64,000 bases of DNA from Cryomorphaceae bacterium (GCA_019649675.1 BOWN01000001.1:418868-482867); one strand, 5' to 3'; positions 10,585 through 20,599 are shown, counted from the stretch's first letter. Notes: a model not told the origin generated them from the sequence alone. Translations and numbers: made by a program.

Positions 10585-10903
10585 CTAAAGAAATCCCAAC
10601 TCCAATTTTGCTTCTTCACTCATCATGTCCTTAGTCCAAGTTGGCTCAAAAACCATAATCACTTCTACATCTTTAACCTCATCCAAAGCACTCACTTTTT
10701 GTTTAACCTCTTCAGGCATGGTCTCAGCAACAGGGCATGAGGTGAGGTTAGTGTCATATCAATTTCATAGAACCTTCCTCACTGACGCGAACATCGTAAA
10801 TTAAGCCTAATTCGTAAATATCTACTGGAATTTCTGGGTCGTAAATACTGTGTAGTACTTCTACAACTTTTTCTCCTAATAATTGCATTTGTTCCTCATT
10901 CAT
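10585..10903 (-). CDS. DUF59/MIP18 family SUF-associated protein (SufT/PaaD-like), frameshifted
   Basis: Small protein of about 105 residues. The motif HSIYDPEIPVDIYELGLIY and, after frame repair, MTLTSPHCPVAETMP and VIMVFEPTWTKDMMSEEAK identify the DUF59 family, whose members act late in iron-sulfur cluster delivery. Two single-base deletions are visible: one A near 10755 (after GSMKI) and one T near 10737 (in PHCPV, which holds the conserved Cys). Because of them no long open frame survives. It lies between sufE and the DUF2480 gene on the same strand, 24 bases after sufE, which fits a SUF accessory role. Confidence 0.82.
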
Positions 10904-10927
10904 CTTCTCAAATAGTTTTTGTTGAAC

Positions 10928-11344
10928 TTATTTAGCTTGAAAAGCCAAGGCATAAAATTTCATCTGTTTAATCATCGACACCAAGCCATTTGATCGTGTC
11001 ATCGATAAGTGTTCATTTAAACCAATGGCATCAATAAAATACATTTCATTTTCTATAATATCTTCGGCTTTTTGCTGACTCAATACCCTAATTAACAATG
11101 CGGCAATACCTTTGGTAATAATAGCATCACTATCTGCAGTATATATCACCTTACCATCTATCTTTCGTGCGTGTAACCAGACCTTAGATTGGCATCCTTT
11201 AATAAGATTTTCGTTCAATCGATATTCTTGAGAAATTAATGGTATGTCTTTACTCAACTCAATAAGATAATCATATTTCTGAATCCAGTTGTCAAACATT
11301 GCAAATTCCTCTATAATCTCTTCTTGTATCTCTTTTATGCTCAT
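10928..11344 (-). CDS. sufE: Cysteine desulfuration protein SufE
   Basis: Accepts persulfide sulfur from SufS and passes it to the SufBCD scaffold. The 138-residue protein has the family signatures FDNWIQKYDYLIELSKDIP near the N-terminus and the sulfur-acceptor loop LIKGCQSKVWLHA with the active Cys at about residue 58, then DSDAIITKGIAALLI. The start codon directly abuts the sufS stop, consistent with translational coupling. Intact and of normal length. Confidence 0.95.
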   Translation of the reverse strand: MSIKEIQEEIIEEFAMFDNWIQKYDYLIELSKDIPLISQEYRLNENLIKGCQSKVWLHARKIDGKVIYTADSDAIITKGIAALLIRVLSQQKAEDIIENEMYFIDAIGLNEHLSMTRSNGLVSMIKQMKFYALAFQAK

Positions 11345-12567
11345 TTATCCAAACATCTTTTTTACTTTAACAATACCTTCTATAAACATATCAATCTCAT
11401 TTTCTGTATTATATACGGCAAAAGAAGCGCGAACGGTTCCTGGAATTTCAAAACGATCCATGATGGGTTGCGCACAATGGTGACCAGTTCTAACAGCAAT
11501 GCCTAATTTATCTAAAACCGACCCAAGGTCAGATGGATGAATACCATCTACTAGAAAAGAAATCACTGCAGCTTTTTCTTTGGCTTCACCAACAAATTGT
11601 ATCCCTCCCAATTCTTTTAATTTTTTTGTAGCATAAGCCAACAGTTCAGCTTCTCGGCGAGCAATATGCTCTAAACCGACTTCCTCAATAAATTCAACAG
11701 CCGCAAGGAGACCTATACCTCCAGCTATATTAGGTGTACCAGCTTCGAACTTGTATGGCAAATTATTAAACGTAGTTCCTTTAAAAGTAACTTCTTTAAT
11801 CATCTCGCCACCACTCTGGTAAGGAGGCATTTTTTCTAATTGTGCTTTTTTCCCATACAACACTCCCAATACCGGTCGGACCATATATTTTATGGGCAGA
11901 AAAACAAAAGAAATCACAATCCAAAGCTTGAACATCGACTATCATGTGAGGTGCTGATTGTGCACCATCTATAAGAACCAATGCGCCCTTTTCCTTTGCT
12001 AATGCAATCATTTCTTCAACTGGGTTTATAGTTCCCAGAACGTTAGAAATATGACTCAATGCCAAAAGTTTTGTTTTTTGGACTCAATAAATTCTTAAAA
12101 GCAACCAGATCAAGCTCTCCAGAATCTAAAATGGGAATCACCTTTATTAGCGCACCTTTTTGATCTGCCGCAATTTGCCATGGTACAATATTGGCATGGT
12201 GTTCAAGTCCAGAAATTAAAATTTCATCACCAGGCTTAAATAGATATTGAGATAAACAAGAAGCGACTAAGTTGATTGATTCAGTAGTTCCTTTAGTTAA
12301 AATTATTTCTTCTGTACTTTCTGCATTAATAAGATGTCTAACCGCCTCGCGAGATTTTTCGTATTTCTCTGTAGCTTGGTTACTCAAATAATGAGCACCA
12401 CGATGAATATTGCTATTCTCTTGCAAGTAATATTCAGAAATTGCATTGATAACTTTAAGGGGTTTTTGACTCGTGGCTGCATTGTCAAAATAGATCAAGG
12501 GATGGCCATGTACTTTCTGATGAAGTATAGGGAATTGATTTCTTATATTCAATACAATATCAGTCAT
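11345..12567 (-). CDS. sufS: Cysteine desulfurase SufS, two frameshifts
   Basis: PLP-dependent class V aminotransferase fold that removes sulfur from cysteine. Seen are [11 protein letters not shown] near the N-terminus, [12 protein letters not shown], the PLP-lysine region [14 protein letters not shown], and the catalytic-Cys loop RTGHHCAQP near the C-terminus. Two insertions break the frame: an extra A near 12075 ([16 protein letters not shown] becomes continuous without it) and an extra G near 11880 ([17 protein letters not shown]). Corrected length is about 406 residues, normal. It lies directly after sufD, whose stop abuts the sufS start. Confidence 0.95.
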
Positions 12568-13895
12568 TAAGTTATTACTTCATTAAGTTCAAGGTCTACT
12601 TTTAATTCTCTTGCTACAAGGTTAATTAATTGCGTTTTTAATTCCGGTATTGTAATATTTTTTAACGTGTCTCCTGCAAATGCAAACATTAAAAAAGCCC
12701 TAGCTTCTTTTAATGGAATCCCTCTAGTCTGCATATAAAAAAGTGCTTCTTCATCGAGCTGACCAATGGTACACCCATGAGAACAAGCCACATCATCGGC
12801 AAAAATTTCTAACTGTGGTTTGGTATCAATACTAGAAAAATCACTTAATAAAAGGTTGTTATTTTGCTGAAATGCATTTGTCTTTTGGGCGTTTTTCCGA
12901 ACCATAACTTTGCCATTAAAAACACCTTTTGACTTCTCGTCGTAGATTCCTTTATATAGCTGATTCGACTGGCAATGAGGAACAGCATGGTCTACAAAAG
13001 TATGGTGGTCTACAAGGCTCTTTCCTTTAAGTAAGGTGATGGCATCCATATGCGCTTCTGCATGCATACCTGTAAATTCAAAATGTAAGTTATTTCTCAC
13101 CAATTCACCGCTAAAAGCAAAGGTGTCAACTAAGGCAGAGCTGTTCGCGCCTTGCTTTACAAAAGTGGAATCGACCATTGAGGAAGAGTCCAAGTCGTTT
13201 TGCAATTTAAAGTGTTTAAAGTGGGCTTGGTTACCTACAGAAGATTCTGTAACTGAATTAGAAAACACATGACCTTGGTTAAAGGCCTGATGACGCTCAA
13301 AAATTTGTGCCTCAGCAAAGTCTTCCAAAACGAATAAATTTCTTGTTTGCATCATTCGTGATTCCTCATGATTTGTGTTGACAAACAAAATTTGAACCAA
13401 TTTATCGAGTTTAACACCCTTCTTCACATATACAAAAGCACCTTCATTTGCCATTGCAGTATTAAGAGCTACTAGACTTTGCTTGGTGTCGGCAAGTTTA
13501 CCGAAATGAGTATTGATAATATCGGGCATTTCTTTCATTCCTTGTTTTAAACTACCCACAAAGAACTTCTCATTAGAGCCTAACATAGATAAGGATTTAT
13601 TAAATACGCCATTGATAAAAATCAATTTATAAGAATCCAGTCCTTCACATAAAAAAGGCTCAATATCTTCAGCTAAAATTTCTGAACTGACTTGAGAACT
13701 AAAGTCAAAATCTCGTTTTACTATTTTATTTAAAGATGTGTATTTCCATTCCTCATCTTGGTTCGTAGGAAATCCTTGACCCTTAAAATAGTCAAAAGAC
13801 CGAGAACGTAATTCTCGTAACGATTTTGATTCGCTTCCATTTAAACGACTGCCAAGGTCTTTAAAAGATTGTGAAAGTTTTTCTTGTAAATTCAA
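12567..13895 (-). CDS. sufD: Fe-S cluster assembly protein SufD
   Basis: Partner of SufB in the SufBC2D scaffold. The 442-residue product has the usual N-terminal region (FPTNQDEEWKYTSLNKIV) and the beta-helix core with VDHHTFVDHAVPHCQSNQLYKGI, GVFNGKVMVRKNAQKTNAFQ, and the conserved C-terminal ADDVACSHGCTIGQLDEEALFYMQTRGI. The His in the CSHG loop is a known functional position at the SufB-SufD interface. Uninterrupted frame. It starts 12 bases after the sufC stop. Confidence 0.95.
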   Translation of the reverse strand: MNLQEKLSQSFKDLGSRLNGSESKSLRELRSRSFDYFKGQGFPTNQDEEWKYTSLNKIVKRDFDFSSQVSSEILAEDIEPFLCEGLDSYKLIFINGVFNKSLSMLGSNEKFFVGSLKQGMKEMPDIINTHFGKLADTKQSLVALNTAMANEGAFVYVKKGVKLDKLVQILFVNTNHEESRMMQTRNLFVLEDFAEAQIFERHQAFNQGHVFSNSVTESSVGNQAHFKHFKLQNDLDSSSMVDSTFVKQGANSSALVDTFAFSGELVRNNLHFEFTGMHAEAHMDAITLLKGKSLVDHHTFVDHAVPHCQSNQLYKGIYDEKSKGVFNGKVMVRKNAQKTNAFQQNNNLLLSDFSSIDTKPQLEIFADDVACSHGCTIGQLDEEALFYMQTRGIPLKEARAFLMFAFAGDTLKNITIPELKTQLINLVARELKVDLELNEVIT

Positions 13896-13906
13896 CGTCT
13901 TTATTT

Positions 13907-14658
13907 TTATACTTCTTGCTCTTGTTTGATCCAGTCATATCCTTGATCTTCCAAACGTAAAGCCAAATTTTTATCTCCTGTTTTCACTATTTTACCGTCA
14001 AATAATACGTGTACAAAATCAGGCACAATATGATCCAAAAGCCTCTGATAATGAGTAATAATCATAACGGCATTATTGTCATTTTTAATTTATTCACGCC
14101 ATTGGCAACAATTCGAAGCGCATCAATATCTAAACCAGAATCGGTTTCATCTAGAATTGCCAATTTAGGATCTAGCATGGCCATTTGAAAAATTTCATTT
14201 CGTTTTTTCTCCCCACCAGAAAACCCTTCATTTATAGACCGAGACATAAACGTTTTATCCATCTCCAATAACTCCTGCTTATCTCTCATTTTCTTGAGCA
14301 AGTCTTTCGCAGGCATCGGTTCTAAATCTGTTGCTTTACGACTTTCGTTTATGGCTGTTTTAATGAAATTTGTTACAGAAACACCTGGTATTTCCACAGG
14401 GTATTGAAAAGATAAGAAAATACCGAGATGGGCACGCTCTTCAGGAGCCATATCCATGATATCTTTCCCCTCAAATTCAATCGTACCTCCGGTTACTTCA
14501 TATTCTTCTCTACCAGCAATAACCGCAGATAAGGTGCTTTTCCCAGCCCCATTTGGACCCATAATGGCATGTACTTCGCCCTTATTAATTTCTAAATTAA
14601 GGCCTTTTAAAATTTTAACCCCTTCTATTTCGACGCTTAAGTCTTTTATCTTCAGCAT
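13907..14658 (-). CDS. sufC: Fe-S cluster assembly ATPase SufC, one frameshift
   Basis: ABC-type ATPase that powers the SufBCD scaffold. Walker A is [14 protein letters not shown], the ABC signature is [14 protein letters not shown], and Walker B with its Glu is [12 protein letters not shown] frameshift near 14080 separates the body from the tail [13 protein letters not shown] (switch His) and [19 protein letters not shown]; the true end WIKQEQEV lies at 13907. Restored length is about 250 residues, as expected. Gene order sufB-sufC-sufD is the standard one. Confidence 0.95.
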
Positions 14659-14675
14659 TTTTTCAAGCTTTATGA

Positions 14676-16118
14676 TTAACCTACACTTCCTTCTAATGAA
14701 AGTGATAGTAATTTTTGTGCTTCCACAGCAAATTCCATAGGAAGCTGATTCAGTACATCTTTACAATACCCGTTCACAATTAATCCAATTGCTTCATCAG
14801 TACCAATTCCCCTTTGGTTACAGTAAAAAAGTTGGTCTTCACCAATTTTAGAAGTTGTAGCCTCATGCTCTATTCGAGCAGATTTATTTTTGACCTCTAT
14901 ATATGGAAATGTATGTGACCCACATTGGTCACCCATGAGCAATGAATCGCATTGAGAGAAATTTCGTGCATTTTCAGCACCTTTCATAATTTTAACTAAT
15001 CCACGGTAATTTCCATTACTTTTTCCTGCAGAAATTCCTTTAGAAATAATGGTGCTTTTGGTATTTTTACCAACATGAATCATCTTTGTTCCGGTGTCAG
15101 CTTGTTGGTAATTATTAGTAACAGCTACTGAGAAAAATTCGCCAATAGAATTGTCTCCTTTTAGAATACAAGAAGGGTATTTCCAAGTTACTGCCGAACC
15201 TGTTTCAACCTGAGTCCAAGAAATTTTGGCGCTTTTATGACATATACCTCTTTTAGTTACAAAATTGAAAACACCACCTTTACCTTCTTTATTTCCAGGA
15301 TACCAGTTTTGAACTGTAGAGTATTTAATCTCGGCATTGTCTAGAGCAATCAATTCAACCACTGCAGCATGCAACTGGTTTTCGTCTCTCGATGGCGCCG
15401 TACAACCCTCCAAATATGAAACATAAGAGCCTTCATCTGCAATTAATAAGGTGCGTTCAAATTGCCCAGTTCCAGCTTGATTAATTCGGAAATAAGTAGA
15501 CAATTCCATGGGGCATCTGGTTCCTTTTGGAATGTAACAAAATGAACCATCCGTAAAGACTGCCGAGTTTAAAGCCGCATAAAAGTTATCTGTTTTCGGA
15601 ACCACCGAACCGATGTATTTTTTCACCAATTCTGGGTGCTCCTGTATTGCTTCACTAATGGAGCAGAAAATAATCCCCAACTCCCCAAGCTTTTCCTTAA
15701 AGGAAGTTGCAACAGATACCGAATCAACAACAATGTCTACTGCTACGCCTGTAAGGCGTTTTTGTTCTTCTAAAGAAATACCCAGCTTTTCAAAAGTTTT
15801 TAGCAACTCTGGATCAACCTCATCCAAACTCTCTAATGTTTTCTTAGGTTTTGGAGCTGAATAATACGATATAGATTGTAAATCAGGTTTATCATAAGTC
15901 ACATTTGCCCATTCAGGCTCAGTCATCTTTTGAAATTTCCTAAAGGCATCAAGCCGCCATTCCAACAACCAATCTGGCTCATTTTTTTTCATAGATATCA
16001 ACCGAATCACATCCTCGTTCAAACCTTTATTAATCGTGTCTGAATCTATGTCTGTAACAAAGCCGTATTTGTAATCGGTTGTTGTTACTTCTTGTAATAT
16101 TTTGTCTTCTTCTGTCAA
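14676..16118 (-). CDS. sufB: Fe-S cluster assembly protein SufB
   Basis: Main scaffold subunit on which SUF iron-sulfur clusters are built. The 480-residue frame is intact and typical: [19 protein letters not shown] at the N-terminus, [44 protein letters not shown], the stretch [21 protein letters not shown], and [23 protein letters not shown] toward the C-terminus, with Cys residues expected for cluster handling. It follows the A-type carrier gene by 19 bases. Confidence 0.96.
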   Translation of the reverse strand: MTEEDKILQEVTTTDYKYGFVTDIDSDTINKGLNEDVIRLISMKKNEPDWLLEWRLDAFRKFQKMTEPEWANVTYDKPDLQSISYYSAPKPKKTLESLDEVDPELLKTFEKLGISLEEQKRLTGVAVDIVVDSVSVATSFKEKLGELGIIFCSISEAIQEHPELVKKYIGSVVPKTDNFYAALNSAVFTDGSFCYIPKGTRCPMELSTYFRINQAGTGQFERTLLIADEGSYVSYLEGCTAPSRDENQLHAAVVELIALDNAEIKYSTVQNWYPGNKEGKGGVFNFVTKRGICHKSAKISWTQVETGSAVTWKYPSCILKGDNSIGEFFSVAVTNNYQQADTGTKMIHVGKNTKSTIISKGISAGKSNGNYRGLVKIMKGAENARNFSQCDSLLMGDQCGSHTFPYIEVKNKSARIEHEATTSKIGEDQLFYCNQRGIGTDEAIGLIVNGYCKDVLNQLPMEFAVEAQKLLSLSLEGSVG

Positions 16119-16137
16119 TTCTATTGTCAGTTATAAA

Positions 16138-16464
16138 TTAAATTGCAAAACTTTCTCCACAGCCGCAAGTCCTTGTTGCGTTGGGGTTGTTAAATGTAAA
16201 CCCTTTACCATTTAAACCGCCTGAGAAATCTAAAACAGTTCCAACTAAGTAAAGTAAGCTTTTCTTATCTATTAAAATCTTAACACCATTATCTTCAATC
16301 AACTTATCTCCTTCAAACCTATCATTGGTAAAGTCTAACTTGTATGATAAGCCTGAACAACCACCACTAGAAACACCCACTTTTACATAAGCATCCAGCC
16401 CCATTCCTTCTTCTTCAAGTAATGAGAAAATTTTTTTCTTTGCTGTTTCTGTTACACTAACCAT
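16138..16464 (-). CDS. A-type iron-sulfur carrier (IscA/SufA/ErpA family)
   Basis: 108 residues. The three conserved Cys ligands are present: GGCSGLSYKL near residue 36 and TRTCGCGESF at the C-terminus. VKVGVSSGGCSGL and GLNGKGFTFNNPNA are family signatures. It receives clusters from SufBCD and hands them to apoproteins. It is the first gene of the SUF operon, with a candidate promoter about 45 bases upstream. Which subtype (SufA, IscA or ErpA) it is cannot be decided from sequence alone. Confidence 0.92.
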   Translation of the reverse strand: MVSVTETAKKKIFSLLEEEGMGLDAYVKVGVSSGGCSGLSYKLDFTNDRFEGDKLIEDNGVKILIDKKSLLYLVGTVLDFSGGLNGKGFTFNNPNATRTCGCGESFAI

Positions 16465-16509
16465 ATTAATCAGTATTTGAGCATTCTAAAACAAGGTGTT
16501 TTGAATCTG

Positions 16510-16542
16510 CAAAGATACAAATAAATCTCTTTTTCAATTCAA
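16510..16542 (-). promoter_or_regulatory. Candidate Bacteroidota promoter of the suf operon
   Basis: Read on the minus strand, TATCTTTG (16510-16517) fits the -7 consensus TAnnTTTG, with TTG triplets 17 and 22 bases upstream that could serve as the -33 element. It sits 46 bases before the first suf gene. Motif-based only. Confidence 0.5.
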
Positions 16543-16584
16543 TTTTATGCGAATCAATAAGGTATAAAACCGTAATTTTGTCAA

Positions 16585-17649
16585 ATGAGTATACTAGAAA
16601 ATAAAGAACAAAAATTTACTTCAATCTCTAATTTAGGAGAATTTGGTCTTATAGACCAGATCACTGAAGACATAAAACATTATCACAAAACGACAATAAA
16701 GGGTGTTGGCGATGATGCTGCAGTAATTAAACTTGGAGACCTATGTCAGGTTATTTCTACAGATATGTTGATTGAAGGTGTACATTTTGATTTGGCATAC
16801 GCACCCTTAAAACACTTGGGATATAAAGCTGTAATTGTAAACTTGTCAGACATCTGCGCCATGAATGTAATTCCAACACAAATTACTGTTTCGATAGCAC
16901 TTTCAAACCGCTTTCCTGTGGAAGCTGTGGAGGAATTATATGCTGGTGTAAAACTGGCCTGTAAACACTACAAAATAGATTTAATTGGCGGAGACACAAC
17001 TAGCTCAATATCGGGTCTAATGATTAGTGTAACTGCTATGGGGACAAGCAAAGAAGAAGATATCGTATATCGTTCTGGTGCCAAGGAAAAAGATTTAATT
17101 GTCGCTACAGGTGATTTGGGAGGCGCATACCTAGGATTACAAATTTTAGAACGGGAAAAAGCTGTCTTTATGGAAAACAAAAACATGCAACCCGACCTTC
17201 ATGGATCTGAATATGTGCTCGAAAGACAACTAAAGCCTGAAGCTAGAAAAGATATCGTTGAAATGTTCAAGAAAATGGATTTAAAACCTACGTCTATGAT
17301 CGATATTTCAGATGGTTTATCTTCAGAGCTGCTTCACTTATCAAAAACTTCTGATTTGGGTCTTCAGGTGTATGAAGAAAAAATTCCAGTTGACCCTACA
17401 GTAATGACTATTGCTGAAGAATTTAGTTTAAATGGGGTAACCTGTGCTTTAAACGGTGGTGAAGATTATGAACTTCTTTTCACAATATCCCAAAAGGATT
17501 ATGACAAGATTAAAGGCAATCCCAATATGACTGTAATCGGCTATATGTCTGAGAAAAACGCTGGAGCAAACCTCATTACTCATGATTCGAAAGTGATGCC
17601 ACTAACCGCACATGGCTGGAATTCACTAAAAAAGAACGATAAAGATTAA
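16585..17649 (+). CDS. thiL: Thiamine-monophosphate kinase
   Basis: Phosphorylates thiamine monophosphate to the active diphosphate. The 354-residue product has the family start FGLIDQITEDI, the Asp-rich nucleotide site GVGDDAAVIKLG, STDMLIEGVHFDLAY, KAVIVNLSDICAMN, the second Asp cluster LIGGDTTSS, and the C-terminal MIDISDGLSSEL and NGGEDYELLFTI. Frame intact. It is monocistronic: divergent from the suf operon and convergent with the alpha/beta hydrolase, whose stop it overlaps by four bases. A TAATTTTG box at 16573-16580 lies only four bases before the ATG, hinting at a very short leader. Confidence 0.95.
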   Translation: MSILENKEQKFTSISNLGEFGLIDQITEDIKHYHKTTIKGVGDDAAVIKLGDLCQVISTDMLIEGVHFDLAYAPLKHLGYKAVIVNLSDICAMNVIPTQITVSIALSNRFPVEAVEELYAGVKLACKHYKIDLIGGDTTSSISGLMISVTAMGTSKEEDIVYRSGAKEKDLIVATGDLGGAYLGLQILEREKAVFMENKNMQPDLHGSEYVLERQLKPEARKDIVEMFKKMDLKPTSMIDISDGLSSELLHLSKTSDLGLQVYEEKIPVDPTVMTIAEEFSLNGVTCALNGGEDYELLFTISQKDYDKIKGNPNMTVIGYMSEKNAGANLITHDSKVMPLTAHGWNSLKKNDKD

Positions 17650-18428
17650 AATAATAGCTTTAAAAAAGTGTTTATGGTTTCTGAGGGGCATTCAAAATGA
17701 CTCATATGGCCAGCATTTTCTATTTCTATAAAATTGGCTTCGTTATTTGAGGCCTCCTCTCTTAAAGCAGCAACATTTAATAAAGGATCATAGGTTCCTG
17801 CGATATAAGTTTTCTTACATGTAAGAATTTTTAGCAATTCATTGCAGTCTTTTCTTTGTTGCATTCCTTTGAGTGCAGCAATAATTCCACTTGAATGCAG
17901 ATTATTAGCTTCTGCGATCATTTTTTGAATATTTCCAGAACAAGGTACTTGAAATTGATCAGTGAATAAAAAAGGAATCGCTGTTTTGAGATAAATGTTT
18001 TGTTTTTCCTTAACTGTTTTAATTGCTCGTGATCGATCATTCTTTTTCTGTTTATTATCTGCTTTTGCAGTAGAATGAAAAAGAATAAAATGATTGATTT
18101 TTTCAGGGCATATTTTCAAGAGCTCTAAACCAGCATAACCGCCCATAGAATGACCTATGAAGGTGAATTTATCAACATTAAGTTCTTTAAGAAGTTGTTT
18201 TATGCATTCTGCAAAAAGCTCCATTGAATGTATATCTTCAATGCAATCGGATTTCCCAAATCCAGGCAGATCAATACGAATGACTTGATGGGTTTTAGAA
18301 AATTCAACAGCCATCTCATCCCACATGCTTAAGTTTTCAAGGAAACCGTGAATAAGAACCAATGCTTCGCCAGTTCCTTCTTTTTTATAGTGTAGGTTCT
18401 TTTCTCGAAATTGAAAAAAAAGTTCCAT
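17646..18428 (-). CDS. Alpha/beta hydrolase
   Basis: 260 residues with an alpha/beta hydrolase fold: oxyanion loop LVLIHGFLENLSMWDEM, nucleophile elbow FIGHSMGGYAGLE with Ser, the acid in IAGTYDPLLNV, and the catalytic His in ENAGHMSHFECP. No signal peptide, so probably cytoplasmic. The lid segment (about residues 125-180) is rich in Lys and shows no specific family signature, so the substrate is unknown. Its start lies three bases after the pepP-like stop upstream, so the two probably form a transcription unit. Confidence 0.85.
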   Translation of the reverse strand: MELFFQFREKNLHYKKEGTGEALVLIHGFLENLSMWDEMAVEFSKTHQVIRIDLPGFGKSDCIEDIHSMELFAECIKQLLKELNVDKFTFIGHSMGGYAGLELLKICPEKINHFILFHSTAKADNKQKKNDRSRAIKTVKEKQNIYLKTAIPFLFTDQFQVPCSGNIQKMIAEANNLHSSGIIAALKGMQQRKDCNELLKILTCKKTYIAGTYDPLLNVAALREEASNNEANFIEIENAGHMSHFECPSETINTFLKLLF

Positions 18429-18430
18429 TA

Positions 18431-19717
18431 TTAAGCCATTAAAGCTTCAATATCCTCGGCTTCCAAAGGGATGTTTGACATAAGGTCTACAGGTCCATTT
18501 TCAGTAACGAGAATATCGTTTTCCAAGCGAATACCTAAATTTTCTTCCGGAATATAAATTCCCGGCTCGCAAGTAAACACCATTCCTGCTTCTATAGGTT
18601 CTGTCCAAGAACCGACATCATGAACATCTAAGCCTAAATAGTGTGATGTGCCGTGCATAAAGTATTTCTTATAAGCGGGTAATTTATGACTTTGATTGGC
18701 AACATCTTCATCTGTAATCAAATCCAATTGAATCAATTCTTTTTCCATGAGCTTACCAACCTCCTCATGATATTCATTGAGTAATGTTCCTGGAACAAGT
18801 AATTTCTTGGCAGCCTTCATAACACGTAACACCGCATTATAAACGTCTTTTTGACGGGGTGTAAATTTTCCACTCACAGGAACACAACGTGTCATATCTG
18901 AAGCATAATTAGCATATTCTGCTCCGAAATCCATCAAAATAACATCTCCATCTTTGCACTCACAATTGTTCTCAATATAATGAAGAACGCAAGCATTTTT
19001 ACCTGAGGCAATAATCGGTGTATAGGCAAAGCCACGAGATCGGTTTCTGATAAATTCATGAATCATATCCGCCTCAATTTCATATTCCATGACCCCTGGC
19101 TTAATTGTTTTTAAAATTTTACGGAAAGCTGATTCTGTAAGATCACAAGCCTTTTGAATAAGTGCAATTTCCAAATCATCTTTTACTGCACGAATTTTAT
19201 GCATAATAGGAGCACTTAATTCATAGCTTAGATTGGGATAAGTTTCGCGTATCCATTTGCCAAAACGCGCATCTCGGGTTTCCACTTCTATCTTCGCCCT
19301 TAAATGTTCATTTGTGTTGAGATAAACGTGCTTTGCCTCATGAACTAGGTCTTTTAGAACGGCCTCAAATTCATCCAGCCAATAAACGGTTTGAATACCC
19401 GAGGTTTGATAGGCTTGTTTTTTATCTAGCTTAGCACCTTCCCACACGGCAATATGCGCATTGGTTTCTTTTAAAAACAAAATTTCTCTATGCTTATCCG
19501 CCTTAGCATCAGGAAAAATTAACAAAATCGATTCTTCCTGATCAATACCAGAGAGATAAAACAAATCGTTGTTTTGACGAAAAGGCATTGTACCATCGGC
19601 ATTTGTTGGCATGATATCATTGGAATTAAATATTGCCAATGAATTGGACTTAAGCGCCTTAGAAAATCTTTGTCTATTTTTAACAAATAGTTTAAAATCT
19701 ATTGCCTCGTATTTCAT
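18431..19717 (-). CDS. Aminopeptidase P family protein (M24)
   Basis: 428 residues with an N-terminal creatinase-like domain (about 1-165, including RQNNDLFYLSGIDQEESIL) and a C-terminal pita-bread metallopeptidase domain. Metal ligands are in LMDFGAEYANYASDMTRCVP (two Asp), MHGTSHYLGLDVHDVG (His), FTCEPGIYIP (Glu) and GIRLENDILVT (Glu). Such enzymes cut the N-terminal residue before a proline. No signal peptide is seen. The frame is intact and the gene is divergent from sdhC. Confidence 0.92.
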   Translation of the reverse strand: MKYEAIDFKLFVKNRQRFSKALKSNSLAIFNSNDIMPTNADGTMPFRQNNDLFYLSGIDQEESILLIFPDAKADKHREILFLKETNAHIAVWEGAKLDKKQAYQTSGIQTVYWLDEFEAVLKDLVHEAKHVYLNTNEHLRAKIEVETRDARFGKWIRETYPNLSYELSAPIMHKIRAVKDDLEIALIQKACDLTESAFRKILKTIKPGVMEYEIEADMIHEFIRNRSRGFAYTPIIASGKNACVLHYIENNCECKDGDVILMDFGAEYANYASDMTRCVPVSGKFTPRQKDVYNAVLRVMKAAKKLLVPGTLLNEYHEEVGKLMEKELIQLDLITDEDVANQSHKLPAYKKYFMHGTSHYLGLDVHDVGSWTEPIEAGMVFTCEPGIYIPEENLGIRLENDILVTENGPVDLMSNIPLEAEDIEALMA

Positions 19718-19851
19718 GATTTTTCATTTTTTTACTCTATCACACAAATATATACTATTATCGTATTAGCCGAGTAAGTCTTTACATAATACTAAATACG
19801 CATTTTATGATCAAATCATCTTATTAAGAATCAGTATTAATTGGGAATAGG

Positions 19852-19883
19852 TTTGTCTACTAGTTGTTTGTGTAGTAAATTTG
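19852..19883 (+). promoter_or_regulatory. Candidate Bacteroidota promoter of sdhCAB
   Basis: TTTG at 19852-19855, a 20-base spacer, then TAAATTTG at 19876-19883 matches the TTG-N19-20-TAnnTTTG promoter of this phylum on both elements. The expected start site is about 30 bases before the sdhC ATG. It is the best-formed promoter in the window. Confidence 0.6.
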
Positions 19884-19921
19884 CACTTTAAAGTTATTAT
19901 AGAAAAATTAAGAAAATTTTC

Positions 19922-20596
19922 ATGAGTACAAACGCTGGACTATTTTCATCATCACTAGGAAAAAAATACCTCATGGCAATCACAGGGCTTTTCCTTTGTA
20001 GCTTTTTGATTATCCATTTTCTTGGAAATATAGCTTTATTTACAAATCCCGTCCAATTTAATGAATATACTCGATTTATGTCCTCTAACCCAATTATTCG
20101 GGTAATGGAAATTGTATTGGTACTTGGTTTTTTAACACATATCATTGATGCGATAATACTTACTAGGGCAAACAAAAAAGCACAGCCAGTAAAGTATGCC
20201 ATGAATAAAAATAAAAGCTCTTGGTATTCAAGAAATATGGGACTTACGGGGACAATTATCTTGGTTTTTTTAATTCTACATCTACAATCTTTTTGGTATG
20301 AATACAAATTTGGTGAAGTATTAATGACAGTTGATAGTAATGGCAATGAAATTAAAGATATGTTTACGATTGTCAAGACAGCATTTAGTGAGTGGTGGTA
20401 CTCTGCAATATATATATTAGCTATGATACTTTTAGGCTCTCACTTAAATCACGGATTTCAATCAGCGTTTCAATCTGTTGGACTAAGGCATAAAAAGTAT
20501 ACACCAACAATTAAAATGTTAGGCGCCGGTTTTTCAATTTCAATAACAATCGGTTTTATCTCTTTTCCTATTTATTTTTTCATCATTCAACTCTAG
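19922..20596 (+). CDS. sdhC: Succinate dehydrogenase cytochrome b subunit
   Basis: 224-residue integral membrane subunit of complex II, of the single-polypeptide cytochrome b558 type. Five hydrophobic segments are visible (for example YLMAITGLFLCSFLIIHFLGN, VMEIVLVLGFLTHIIDAIIL, GTIILVFLILHL, YILAMILLGSHLNHGFQSAF, ISITIGFISFPIYFFII). His residues in IIHFLGN, THIID, LILHLQ and SHLNHGF are candidate haem ligands. It anchors SdhAB and passes electrons to menaquinone. First gene of sdhCAB; sdhA starts three bases after its stop. Confidence 0.93.
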   Translation: MSTNAGLFSSSLGKKYLMAITGLFLCSFLIIHFLGNIALFTNPVQFNEYTRFMSSNPIIRVMEIVLVLGFLTHIIDAIILTRANKKAQPVKYAMNKNKSSWYSRNMGLTGTIILVFLILHLQSFWYEYKFGEVLMTVDSNGNEIKDMFTIVKTAFSEWWYSAIYILAMILLGSHLNHGFQSAFQSVGLRHKKYTPTIKMLGAGFSISITIGFISFPIYFFIIQL

Positions 20597-20599
20597 AGC

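Noticed and set aside
14456..14740. Plus-strand frame opposite sufC/sufB
   Set aside because: SufC Walker A and SufB C-terminal motifs on the minus strand account for this DNA.
16465..16584. Possible TPP riboswitch before thiL
   Set aside because: The 120-base gap lacks the CUGAGA and ACCUGAUC-type conserved strings; it only holds candidate promoter boxes.
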